Source: PNON01 sp963757065
GTDB taxonomy: Bacteria; Chloroflexota; Anaerolineae; Anaerolineales; Anaerolineaceae
Direction: 5' to 3'
Assembly: GCA_963757065.1 (NCBI GenBank)
Contig: CAVWQC010000005.1
Coordinates: 1 to 64,000 of the forward strand
DNA: 64,000 nucleotides
In this document: positions 56,417 to 64,000 of the stretch, in pieces
Layout of the letters: the number at the start of each line of letters is the position of its first letter
Numbering within the stretch: position 1 is the first letter of the stretch
Translations under genes and position numbers: made by a program
The notes under the pieces: generated by a model
What the model was told of the DNA's origin: nothing
Seen by the model: only the letters and a program-made list of their open reading frames with translations
Databases searched by the model: none

Positions 56417-56456
56417 TCAATTATTATAGTCTGGTTCAAGGGAATTGTGGATTGGT

Positions 56457-56969
56457 TTATAAACGTTGATCGCACTGGCTCTTATACCCGCAGCTTTTAC
56501 AGCGGGCTGGTTCTTCATGGCTGCGCGGAACATCCTTGTTTCGCTCTTTCTTGTGCATTTCACTGACCAGGGCCAGTGTCTGTTCCCGCAGAGCGGGAGT
56601 GAAATCGATCGAAAATGTCCGGCCGGGATAATGGATGAGGCCGTGCGTTGGCGGTTTCTGGTAGACCTTCTCCACAAGGAGGCAGTAAGCCGCCAACTGG
56701 AAGATGTGGGAATCATAAGGAGCATCCGGCGGTCGGCAGCTTTTCACTTCCACCGGGATCACCAATCCGTTTTGCTGAATGAGATAATCAGGTTTGCCCA
56801 CCAGACCGATGCTGCCATCAAACAGGGGTTTCTCCAGAGGTTTTCCCCACATTTTCACGTCGGAGTAGATGATCGTTCCCCCGGGGATGCCGCTTTGTTT
56901 GCGCATTCTCATCGAGAAATACAATAGCAATACGGCAGCGAGAACGAGGAAGAGGATGAGCCAGATCAT
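56457..56969 (-). CDS. Cas4-like PD-(D/E)XK nuclease, catalytic half with membrane anchor
   Basis: 170 residues from an ATG at 56969 that overlaps the preceding TGA. An N-terminal hydrophobic helix (IWLILFLVLAAVLLLYF) is followed by GKPDYLI (Asp61) and PVEVKSCR (Glu74, Lys76), the nuclease core, then HIFQLAAYCLLVE (Gln of the family) and a closing CKSCGYKSQC giving three Cys. The Cas4/Dna2/AddB Fe4S4 fold needs a fourth Cys, which is on the partner protein. No CRISPR array or other cas gene is near. A longer frame-continuous reading to 57143 has no start support and overlaps the partner gene. Confidence 0.85.
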   Translation of the reverse strand: MIWLILFLVLAAVLLLYFSMRMRKQSGIPGGTIIYSDVKMWGKPLEKPLFDGSIGLVGKPDYLIQQNGLVIPVEVKSCRPPDAPYDSHIFQLAAYCLLVEKVYQKPPTHGLIHYPGRTFSIDFTPALREQTLALVSEMHKKERNKDVPRSHEEPARCKSCGYKSQCDQRL

Positions 56970-57199
56970 AACCCGGTCACCAGAAAATAGATCAATACAC
57001 CGATGGCAGCTAATAACAAGATGAAACCGGCCAGGCGTAGAAAAGCAGAAACCAGCACAGTCCTTCCGTGCTGGTAATGGATCTCCGTTCCAACTTGCAG
57101 TTCCCGTTTGTTTTCCGGTTCCACCCCGGAGATGCGGTACCACCAGGAGCGCTGGCAGTAGAGATACGAACCGATCTCAGACGCTCGTATGATCCGCAT
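56966..57199 (-). CDS. Cas4-like nuclease, N-terminal half with membrane anchor
   Basis: 77 residues: MRIIRASEIGSYLYCQRSWWYRISG supplies the Cys (Cys15) of the Cas4 [4Fe-4S] ligand set and the helix around it, then GTEIHYQHG with His, ending in a hydrophobic helix (residues 51-74). Its stop TGA overlaps the start of the catalytic half. A 22-nt overlap with the translin gene at its 5' end makes a coupled chain. Splitting a Cas4-like nuclease in two, each with a membrane helix, is unusual; the +2 offset between the two frames differs from the extra-base slips seen elsewhere. Confidence 0.8.
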   Translation of the reverse strand: MRIIRASEIGSYLYCQRSWWYRISGVEPENKRELQVGTEIHYQHGRTVLVSAFLRLAGFILLLAAIGVLIYFLVTGL

Positions 57200-57842
57200 T
57201 ATTCGGGTTTGCCTCTTTCAGTTTTCGCGCCATGTCTTCCAGCGCGAGTTCCAGGTGCTGCTCCCTCTGGCTGATGGTCAGGTCCCCGCGCGTTCTTTCC
57301 ACGATTCCGCGCACCAGGTCGGTTTGGCGGCGCAGACCGCTGGTGATCGCATCCGGATAGTCGATGGTCACCAGCACGGAATAAATGTCATCCATGCAGC
57401 CAAGAAGGCGTTCCGCTTCGGCAGAATATCCCTGCCGGAGAATGTCCATGCATCTGCGCCTTAGCTCTCCGGTGACTTCTGCCAGGCCATTAAGATATGT
57501 TGAACCCTCCACGCCGATCTGTTCGGGGCTGGGAAGATGCTCGTTCAGCACCAGCGCCCGGGTAATGGTCGCTTCGACAAACTCTTTCAGAGCATCCTGT
57601 GTGTACCCCGAAAAGTATAGATCCGGGAAATTTTTCAGCGAGGTTTGGAGCTGTTTGGCTAAATTACCGGCTTCCTGTAAATGCTCATTGACCACCAGGG
57701 TTTCTTCACGATGGACAGCCCGAATGGCATTGGCGCAATGCCGGGTTAATAACCTGCACACTGCCAGGGCTTCATCGCGGGCTTTATTGCGGGCGTCAAA
57801 TACTGTCCGTATATTTTCAACGATCTGATCTAATTCATCCAT
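57177..57842 (-). CDS. Translin-family protein
   Basis: 221 residues, all helical. The translin pattern is seen in NGLAEVTGELRRRCMDILRQGYSAEAERLLGCMDDIYSVLVTIDYPDAITSGLRRQTDLVRGIVERTRGDL (positions about 115-190). Eukaryotic translin with TRAX forms the C3PO nuclease; archaeal and a few bacterial homologues bind nucleic acid. Catalytic acidic residues of TRAX cannot be confirmed by eye. The gene overlaps the next gene by 23 nt and sits next to ssb, suggesting nucleic-acid work. Confidence 0.8.
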   Translation of the reverse strand: MDELDQIVENIRTVFDARNKARDEALAVCRLLTRHCANAIRAVHREETLVVNEHLQEAGNLAKQLQTSLKNFPDLYFSGYTQDALKEFVEATITRALVLNEHLPSPEQIGVEGSTYLNGLAEVTGELRRRCMDILRQGYSAEAERLLGCMDDIYSVLVTIDYPDAITSGLRRQTDLVRGIVERTRGDLTISQREQHLELALEDMARKLKEANPNNADHTSV

Positions 57843-57853
57843 TTGGTTTCCAA

Positions 57854-58177
57854 TTATTCTTTGGGTGGCTCCGGCTCCGGGTTGGGCCGGAAAAGCTGGC
57901 TGGCGAGCGTGTTCGCCCCGGGTGGATTGATCTCTCCAAAGGCATTTTCAAACCTCGAGAGGTTTTCTCCGAGCGCCGCCTTCAGCATCTTGACGGCCAG
58001 GGGAGACATCACCATCCTGGAGATAATGATCGGATTCACTTCACCGGGCAGTAAGCGGGCGAATTCAATCGTAAATTCCAGCGGGGAATGAGCAATCCGC
58101 ACCAGATTGGCATATTCAGGTTTCAGATCTGATGCATCGATAAAATTGAACGACGGAGGCTGGGTGTTTTCAGGCAT
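57854..58177 (-). CDS. DUF3467 protein
   Basis: 107 residues: PEYANLVRIAHSPLEFTIEFARLLPGE and SRMVMSPLAVKMLKAALGENLSRFENAFGEI are hallmarks of DUF3467, a small beta-rich family linked to information-processing genes in several phyla. Function not known. It follows ssb by 29 nt and precedes the translin by 11 nt. Confidence 0.85.
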   Translation of the reverse strand: MPENTQPPSFNFIDASDLKPEYANLVRIAHSPLEFTIEFARLLPGEVNPIIISRMVMSPLAVKMLKAALGENLSRFENAFGEINPPGANTLASQLFRPNPEPEPPKE

Positions 58178-58206
58178 ACAACCTCCGCCGGTTTATTTGA
58201 CTGGCT

Positions 58207-58635
58207 TTAGAAAGGAATATTCTCGTCACCGACCGGTAGCCCATCATTTTCAGCAGATGCTCCACCTGCGCCGCCAGAGTCGTCATCTGACCTGGGGGTT
58301 AAGTTCCGCACGGTGTTGGCTACAATTTCATAACTGGCTGCGGTGGTGCCGTCCTGCCGGGTATACGTGCGCGGATTGCCGGTATTGGGGTCTGGCTGCA
58401 GCCGGCCTTCCACGAGGACTTTGTAACCTTTTTTGAAATATTGGTTTACAAACTCGCCTTGCTTGCCCCAGGCGTTGATTCGAAACCAGATGGTTTCCTT
58501 CACGCTTTGACCGTTATTATTGGTATATTGGCGGTTGGATGCAATTGAAAAGGTGGTTACGGCCTGGCCGGATGGCGTGTAGCGCATCTCTGGATCCTTG
58601 CCTAAATTTCCGACAACAATGATCGTATGAAACAT
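58207..58635 (-). CDS. ssb: Single-stranded DNA-binding protein
   Basis: 142 residues: OB fold starting MFHTIIVVGNLGKDPEMRYTPSGQAVTTFSIASNR with IWFRINAWGKQGEFVNQYFKKGYKVLVEGRL, then a Gly/Ser/Asp-rich tail ending DENIPF, the partner-binding tip. ATG 58635 follows GGAGG. It heads the operon running to recN. Intact. Confidence 0.96.
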   Translation of the reverse strand: MFHTIIVVGNLGKDPEMRYTPSGQAVTTFSIASNRQYTNNNGQSVKETIWFRINAWGKQGEFVNQYFKKGYKVLVEGRLQPDPNTGNPRTYTRQDGTTAASYEIVANTVRNLTPRSDDDSGGAGGASAENDGLPVGDENIPF

Positions 58636-58769
58636 GGTATCCTCCAAATTGGGTAATGGTTTTGTCAGGATAAATATCTACAGAATTAATACTATTTGTG
58701 TCCTGACCTAACTTAATTTTACGGATTTTCACAGACAGCGCAAATGATTTTGGGCATTAATTTTACATA

Positions 58770-59615
58770 TCAGGGGGTCGCCAGCGTGGGATACGGCCTT
58801 TGCGTGGGCTTTTTTGTGGGCGTCGGGGTGAGCGGGTAATCACCCGGAGAAACTGAATAGATGGTCATGTCGGAGTAACTGATACTTACTGCCAGCCCCT
58901 CAGCAGAATGGGCAAATGCACCGATCCCTCCGGTTGCAGGTGCCAGATACACGCCATCCTGGAAAACATCATTCAGGTATAGTCGAACATATCCGCCGCC
59001 GACCCATAATCCCACCCGAAACGGAGATAATCCGCCTCGTGGAATCTGTCCTGATGGAGTCCAGTCCAGCAGTGATTGATGATCGGCTCTCTTTCACTTT
59101 TTCCATGGCGTACTCACCGCTGCAATTAAAGGAAATCCGGTAATATGTACGGTCATTCAATGACCAGAAGATCAACCCGTATGTATCCGCGGGGAACACA
59201 GGTTTGCTGATATCGTTGTCTCCAGGTAGAGATCCGAAAAATAGGTATCCTTTCGGAAGCTGGTCAATGTGCTTCCGGGAGCTGAAACTGCCAGGTTTAG
59301 GGTATTATCACCGTATGCAACATTCCCATCAGCAGACACACCTGTTATCCAGGATGTACGATCAGAAAAGTCATCCTGGATGACCAATTCGCCAAAATCA
59401 GGACCTTCATTTGGTGTCGGGGTTTGTTGAGGGGTGAAATAGACTGTCGGGGTGGCTGTGCTCGGAAACCAGATCCGTGTCGCCGTTGATGTTGGCGTCT
59501 CGGTCAGTGGAGTGGGAGTTTCCGTTTCAAAGGCGGAGGCTGCCGGTTGACAGGCGGACAGAACGATCAGGCACAGGCTGAGGAGTGCTGTGATCGATCC
59601 GGATCTTTTCCGCAT
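58770..59615 (-). CDS. Secreted lipoprotein with concanavalin/lectin-like domain, two frameshifts
   Basis: Signal peptide RKRSGSITALLSLCLIVLSAC, then a Thr/Pro stalk (PTPLTETPTSTATRIWFPSTATPTV) and a beta-sandwich: DLVIQDDFSDRTSWITG-type start (LVIQDDFSDRTSWITG), TFRKDTYFSDLYLETTISA, DTYGLIFWSLNDRTYYRISFN and VGLWVGGGYVRLYLNDVFQDG. The reading frame breaks near 59187-59194 (a base missing) and near 59088 (a base extra); the two cancel, giving 281 residues. This laminin-G/3-keto-disaccharide-hydrolase-like module is common on Anaerolineae surface proteins. Start uncertain among several ATG codons. Confidence 0.7.
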
Positions 59616-59731
59616 GGAATTATTATGCATGGCTACCATTATACTTTTGTCCATTAAATCTTACCGAATCAATGGTTTGGTCATTAGAAAATCGAATAAT
59701 GTTATAATCCAAATAGGTTGAGAACAATAGA

Positions 59732-60523
59732 ATGACAAAACGGATAATAAAACTGGTTCCTTTTTTGGTGATCCTGGCTACAACGGTCCTGGTGGCTGTT
59801 CAAGCTTTTCCAGCATCTGCTGAAAGGGGTCAGCCTCAAGCTGTTTTACCAACACCAACTGCTCAACCGGATGGCCGGATCATTTACATTGCCCAACCGG
59901 GAGACTCCTGGTGGATCATCTCAGTCAAGACCGGTGTCGCAGAAACACAATTATACCTGCTCAACAACACCAAACCGGAAGACCAGCTGCTTGAAGGTCA
60001 GCAAGTCCTTCTTGGTGTGGTTACTCCCACACCACCTTTGCCTGCTTCAGAAGAAGCGACACCCACACCCGGACTTACCACCCCGCAGGTCGAAGGTTTT
60101 GGCGAAATTTGCGTTTTACTATACGATGACATAAATGGTGATTCTGTCCGCCAGCCGGAAGAACTGTCTCTTGCCAATGGTGCTCTCAGCCTGGTAAATA
60201 ATATTGGAACGTTCAACCAGACGGCAATGACGACTTCAGGTACCGACCCGGTATGTTTCCCGGATGTTCCAAAAGGTGATTACAACTTGAGTGTGGCTGT
60301 TCCGGATGGTTATAATCCGACAACCGTCACCAATACACCCATCAAGCTTGTGGCCGGAGATACGACGACCATGAACTTTGGCGCACAACTCAGCTCATTA
60401 GCTCAACCTGCAACCAGTGGCGAAGGCGGCAGAAATCCCATCATTGGGATCGCCGGTTTGGTTCTGCTGCTGGGTGGTGCCGGGTTGGGAATTTATTTCT
60501 GGCTGTCGAAACGCCGCCACTAA
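59732..60523 (+). CDS. Secreted LysM-like protein with SdrD-type repeat and C-terminal anchor
   Basis: 263 residues: signal peptide (IIKLVPFLVILATTVLVAVQAFPASA), a Pro/Thr linker, a LysM-like segment IIYIAQPGDSWWIISVKTGVAETQLYLLNN, a second linker, and a domain with YDDINGDSVRQPEE, a calcium-type DxNxD loop seen in SdrD B-like repeats. It ends in a hydrophobic helix and basic tail (GLVLLLGGAGLGIYFWLSKRRH), so it is membrane-held on the cell surface. Probably peptidoglycan- or polymer-binding. Confidence 0.8.
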   Translation: MTKRIIKLVPFLVILATTVLVAVQAFPASAERGQPQAVLPTPTAQPDGRIIYIAQPGDSWWIISVKTGVAETQLYLLNNTKPEDQLLEGQQVLLGVVTPTPPLPASEEATPTPGLTTPQVEGFGEICVLLYDDINGDSVRQPEELSLANGALSLVNNIGTFNQTAMTTSGTDPVCFPDVPKGDYNLSVAVPDGYNPTTVTNTPIKLVAGDTTTMNFGAQLSSLAQPATSGEGGRNPIIGIAGLVLLLGGAGLGIYFWLSKRRH

Positions 60524-60531
60524 AACGATCA

Positions 60532-61170
60532 TTACCAGAAGCGCTCTTCTTTCCATGCATCCGCATTGTTGTGATATCCGGCTTGTTCCCAAAAGCCCGG
60601 TTTATCCTGCGGCATGAACTCCAATCCCCTCAACCATTTTGCACCCTTCCAGAAATATGGCACCACCAGGTCGGAACGATTCTTGATCGCCCCGACGATG
60701 CCGCGCAGTGGATATCCGTGATCGGGTGAGATTACTTCGCCGTTGAAATGGGTGGCCATTAAGAAGTTTTCAGCCAGCACCACTTCCAGCGGCAGGTTGA
60801 CCGTGAAACCGTATTCAGCATGCTGCATCACATAATGTGCTGACGGCTTAATTTTTATGAGTCCGGCATCCACCATGGCACGTACTGAGACCCCTTCCCA
60901 TACTGTGTCAAATTTACTCCAGCGTGTCACGCAGTGAATATCCATATCCAGGCGGGTACGCGGTAGCTTGTTGAATTCGTCCCACTTCCATTCACCTGGC
61001 TGCTCCACCTCACCCCACACCTTGAAAGACCAGGTCAGAGGATTGAAAGGGGGAACAGGTCCGTAATGCAGCACCGGGAATTTATGGGTCAACGCCTGCC
61101 CGGGCGGCAGTCGGCCTTCTTTTCGTTTTTCTTCCTCATCAGTCCTGCGCGTGAATGGGTTCTCGAACAT
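60532..61170 (-). CDS. Sulfite-oxidase-like molybdopterin oxidoreductase
   Basis: 212 residues. The Mo-bis/mono-MPT domain is recognisable: FPVLHYGPVPPFNPLTWSFKVWGEV, DIHCVTRWSKFDTVWEGVSV (ligand Cys) and VISPDHGYPLRGIVGAIKNRSDLVVPYFWKGAKWL. It lacks a Tat signal and haem domain, like the stand-alone YedY-type cytosolic subset. Substrate unknown. Stands alone and convergent with the preceding gene. Confidence 0.85.
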   Translation of the reverse strand: MFENPFTRRTDEEEKRKEGRLPPGQALTHKFPVLHYGPVPPFNPLTWSFKVWGEVEQPGEWKWDEFNKLPRTRLDMDIHCVTRWSKFDTVWEGVSVRAMVDAGLIKIKPSAHYVMQHAEYGFTVNLPLEVVLAENFLMATHFNGEVISPDHGYPLRGIVGAIKNRSDLVVPYFWKGAKWLRGLEFMPQDKPGFWEQAGYHNNADAWKEERFW

Positions 61171-61394
61171 GGGCTTTCTCCTGGATTAATTATATCAATG
61201 TGGGGGAGTTGGACGACGGAGGTATAACCTGAACACTTAGCGGGCGAATAGCTATCTGTTCCCGCTTGCAACTTATCATTCAGCCGCATAGCGGTGGGAA
61301 ATATTACCAGATACCGGGATAAATGCAGCCACCGACAGTTTCATGAACACCCGTAGACAGCGGACCTAGTAAATTCGCATAAAGCATAAAACAA

Positions 61395-61964
61395 CTAATA
61401 ATAATCCGGATTTCCGGTCTGAAGATCCTTCTCCCAATTGGAAGGGTTGGCTTCAATGGATTCCCGAATGGTTTCCATTTCCGCTGCATCTTGAATGATG
61501 TGTTCGGAATATCCACCCTGCCAGATGGTTTTATTGCCTTTACCCAGTAATGGCCGGCAGTGAAGAGATACCGACGATTTGTAAAAACGAATGACCGTTT
61601 CGATGGATCCAGCTTCTGGTGTTCCAATATCACTTTTGGGTAAATGGGATGGGAAATCCCTGCTTTTTTGGACAGCAGTTTGCCCTGATTCCTTGCCCAT
61701 GATGAAAATAATTCCGTGGATGTGGTTTGGCATGACAATGAACGTCCCTAATTTTATATGGAAGAAACGTTTAGCCAGCCTTTCCCATTCTTTGGAGGCG
61801 ATATTTCCGATCTTGTTCAGCAAGACCCTTTCTTCCTGGATCTGTCCAAAAACGGGTTTTCTTTCCAGCGTGGCGATGGTAATGTAATACGCCCCGGACA
61901 GGGAGTAATCAAATTTTTCCGGGCGTTTTGAACGATTTTGTTGATGTGAAGTATCGATTGACAT
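61395..61964 (-). mobile_element. REP-associated tyrosine transposase (RAYT)
   Basis: 189 residues. Y1_Tnp/HUH features: YYITIATLERKPVFG, FIVMPNHIHGIIFI with the HIH metal pair, VIRFYKSSVSL, and GGYSEHIIQD in the region of the nucleophilic Tyr. RAYTs mobilise REP palindromes. Inverted repeats in the flanks are weak and no target duplication could be confirmed. The gene is intact and short, as the family is. Confidence 0.85.
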
Positions 61965-62038
61965 AAGAGTATGATAACAGGTTTATCCTTTTGAGAGTCA
62001 CCCGTGATACACGATGCGTTATCTCTGCCAACTTTATT

Positions 62039-62936
62039 CTAGACACAATTACGATATATGAACTCTCGAATTACTGGTATTGTTTCTTCCCGATGGGTGA
62101 CGCAGGTAAAGTGGCCTCCATCATCCATTTTTAGGAATTGCGCATTTGGGATCGTGTTTGCTGTAAACACCCCCATGCTGAAGGGCATGATCGGATCATT
62201 CACGGCATGAACAACCAGGGTTGGAGCTGTGATACTGCTCTATTGGATACTCCTGAAAATTTGATAATTGTTGCATATCATTGATCAAACCGTCCCGCCG
62301 CAGGGTGGACGGGTAAGTGGTGTGATAGAGCGCATCAAGCAGGCGCATTTTTTCGCGATCGGGTTTGATCTTAGTGAGTAAGGCTCTACTTACTCCATTT
62401 CCTTGAAAAACTGTGTTCGGCGCAATGGAATATAGCAACCAGGGGAGAAAATCTGACTGCAGCATGAGGGGATATATTGCACGTAAGAATGGCGATAACG
62501 AAGGAAAAGAGTGGCTGACCGCCGATATCATGATGAGCCCGCGGCAGCGGTTCGAATGGCGCAGTGCAAATTGCAGAGCAGAGGCTCCCCCACCGGAGAG
62601 CCCGATGATGATGGCGGAATCAACAGTCAGAGTGTCGAGTAGCGCCGCATAGGTATCGGCTTGCGTTTCTGGTGATGGATTGGGTGGTACTGGCGATCGC
62701 AAATACCCGAAACGCGATGGGGATATATAGTGGAATTGCCCCCCGATTAAACCTGCCAGCCAGAGTCCCATGTCGTAACCGCCGCCGCTGCCGTGGGATA
62801 TCAATACAGCACTCCCTTGACCGGTGACTGCAGCTTCTATCACCCCCATGGATGTATTGATCAACTGGCTTCCTTCCAGCAGGCGGTCGCGGGCAATCCG
62901 GTTCTCTTCTTTATACCTGGCAGCGAACGAAAACAT
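62039..62936 (-). CDS. Alpha/beta hydrolase, interrupted by one frameshift
   Basis: ISHGSGGGYDMGLW is the oxyanion region, then the nucleophile elbow GLSGGGASA and, past the frame break at about 62234, the acid-His part: LVVHAVNDPIMPFSMGVFTANTIPNAQFL and MDDGGHFTCV. Removing one base there restores a 298-residue protein with all three catalytic residues. The short version would lack Asp and His. Substrate unknown; esterase or lipase-like. Confidence 0.85.
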
Positions 62937-63073
62937 GTTGTTTTCTCCGTGAATTTGCAGCGACGCAGATCAATGTTTATCCAGAGTGATTCGAAAAACA
63001 GAGGGGTAAAAGCCTCCCCGCCCCTCAATCGATTTGCACTATAATTGTACAATTCTTTTCCTCTGGAGACTTC

Positions 63074-63439
63074 ATGAACCCGTTAGCCAGCACCATCATC
63101 ACCTCAGCATTGGTCTTTTATTCCATCGGTGTATGGGGCGAACGCCTCACCGGCCGACTCAAATGGTGGAATTTTGCCTTCTTTGTTCTCGGCCTCATCT
63201 GCGACACAGTCGGGACCGGCATGATGTTTGAGTATGTAGGCGGTATGGCTTTTGATATCCATGGCATATCCGGGCTCATCGCAATACTGCTCATGCTCAT
63301 CCATGCCGTGTGGGCGCTGGTGGTCCTGCTCAAGAAGGACGAAAATGCCATCCGCAATTTCCACAAGTTCAGCATATTTGTCTGGCTTATTTGGTTGATC
63401 CCCTATTTCAGCCCGATGTTCTTTGCTATAGCATATTGA
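63074..63439 (+). CDS. HsmA-family (TIGR03987-like) membrane protein
   Basis: 121 residues with four helices, spaced evenly: STIITSALVFYSIGVWGE, WWNFAFFVLGLICDTVGTGMMF, ISGLIAILLMLIHAVWALVVLL and FSIFVWLIWLIPYFSPMFF. The GTGMM and IHAVWA patterns match the family. The start follows GGAG. Function unknown. Confidence 0.85.
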   Translation: MNPLASTIITSALVFYSIGVWGERLTGRLKWWNFAFFVLGLICDTVGTGMMFEYVGGMAFDIHGISGLIAILLMLIHAVWALVVLLKKDENAIRNFHKFSIFVWLIWLIPYFSPMFFAIAY

Positions 63440-63475
63440 TCGGGATATAACCGGTACTCTTGCTAACAGGAATGT

Positions 63476-63510
63476 CATTTCGATCCGCATAGCAGGGAGA
63501 AATCTTATTC
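63476..63510. repeat. Fragment of a CATTTCGAnCCGCATAGC..GGAGAAATCT type dispersed repeat
   Basis: The sequence reads CATTTCGATCCGCATAGCAG then GGAGAAATCTTATT. Related elements of this pattern are dispersed in many bacterial genomes. A partial relative (GCCGCATAGCGGTGGGAAAT) lies at 61281-61301, next to the RAYT gene. Confidence 0.45.
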
Positions 63511-63690
63511 CCCGTCAATCTACTCAGTAGCTGCACTCTATATCACGATCGTTTACAGTTGACGGTTGTTCTCTTTAACATTCAACGTCTTTGCAACGAA
63601 ATATGATTTTTTCACGTATTTCTTGTGATATTCATATTTTTCTCATCCATATATAATTATCTGGTTGAATTTATTCAAAAAAGGTCGCCC

Positions 63691-64000
63691 ATGAAAACCG
63701 GTTATCTCATTCTCCTCATTATTGTTGTGATTGTTGCCGCAGTCTGGCTGGGACTGCAGGTCAAGCCCAAACCATTTGCATTTCCCACGCTGAAAGAAGG
63801 CAGCGTTTCGACTATTCCCCTGCCAACCGGGCTGCCTGCGCCGGTGGAAAAGTTCTATCGGACCGTGTACGGCGACCAGGTTCCGGTCATCGATACTGTG
63901 GTGATCACCGGCCGCGGGCGGATCAAGCCGTTCGGCATCTGGCTGCCTGCCCGTTATGTATTCGTCCATAACACCGGGAAGGATTATCGCCACTATTTTG
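63691..64000 (+). CDS. DUF6544-like membrane-anchored protein, 3' end cut by window edge
   Basis: Starts MKTGYLILLIIVVIVAAVWLGLQ (signal anchor), then LPTGLPAPVEKFYRTVYGDQVPVIDTVVITGRGRIKPFGIWLPARYVFVHNTGKDYRHYF before the edge. The LPAPVxxY and GRG motifs and a PxRY-type strand resemble DUF6544, a family of unknown function. 103 codons are visible. Confidence 0.6.
   Translation, partial: MKTGYLILLIIVVIVAAVWLGLQVKPKPFAFPTLKEGSVSTIPLPTGLPAPVEKFYRTVYGDQVPVIDTVVITGRGRIKPFGIWLPARYVFVHNTGKDYRHYF

Noticed and set aside
56457..57199. CRISPR adaptation locus because of Cas4-like motifs
   Set aside because: No repeat-spacer array, cas1 or cas2 is present in the window; the Cas4-like fold is also found in many non-CRISPR nucleases.
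61304..61738. A 144-codon frame on the minus strand within the RAYT gene
   Set aside because: It is a shadow frame of the RAYT transposase, which has clear HUH motifs.
541..62936. Programmed +1 frameshifting shared by twelve genes
   Set aside because: The slip sites have no common motif, include different bases and codons, and hit unrelated genes; sequencing error is simpler. Kept only as a check in the frameshift finding.

Overview
The window looks like a chromosomal segment of a Chloroflexota bacterium, most likely Anaerolineae. This is inferred from protein families and style: threonine/proline-rich lipoproteins, a DUF6391 protein beside radA, a PEP-binding protein without phosphotransfer domain, a bacterial translin and moderate GC. 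No rRNA is present to prove it. Most of the window is housekeeping; there is no prophage, CRISPR array or integron.

Layout. 0-5 kb: pncC/cinA end, uvrC, ychF, tRNA-Leu(CAA), glgC. 5-7 kb: a retropepsin-like pseudoprotease, a small membrane protein and a bacteriohemerythrin. 7-10.4 kb: hpt-purA-purB. 10.6-16.2 kb: GntR regulator, stomatin-like protein, SdpI-like protein, ABC exporter and an orphan GAF histidine kinase; two perfect parS sites flank the SdpI gene. 16-25.3 kb: PEP-binding protein, dnaN, HerA-like ATPase, PlsC, deoxynucleoside kinase, spoVS, then an AT-rich gap with a cluster of DnaA boxes (candidate oriC). 25-35.9 kb, mainly minus strand: methyltransferase-like membrane protein, nucleotidyltransferase, second deoxynucleoside kinase, pepF, CcrM-like DNA methyltransferase, lipoprotein, SuhB, HD protein, hutI, Rrf2 regulator. 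36-48 kb, plus strand: thioesterase, M42 peptidase, clpC, radA, DUF6391, RDD protein, holA, LuxR protein, two SDRs. 48-64 kb: TolB-like lipoprotein, AmrS, mutS2, a minus-strand genome-maintenance operon (ssb-DUF3467-translin-split Cas4-like nuclease-nadK-zinc-finger membrane protein-recN), surface proteins, sulfite-oxidase-like protein, a RAYT transposase and small membrane proteins.

The most interesting signals are (1) an origin-proximal neighbourhood: DnaA-box cluster, two parS sites, dnaN, a CcrM-type methyltransferase and two deoxynucleoside kinases on either side of the putative origin; and (2) the ssb-to-recN operon, which joins a bacterial translin to a Cas4-like PD-(D/E)XK nuclease split over two membrane-anchored, translationally coupled genes.

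A caution applies to the whole annotation. Twelve otherwise intact genes (uvrC, purA, purB, sdpI-like, ABC ATPase, histidine kinase, DUF1697, Rrf2, thioesterase, clpC, an alpha/beta hydrolase and one lipoprotein) are broken by single-base frameshifts. Of 15 events, 14 are repaired by removing exactly one base. This looks like insertion-biased residual sequencing error rather than decay, and those genes are annotated across the shift.
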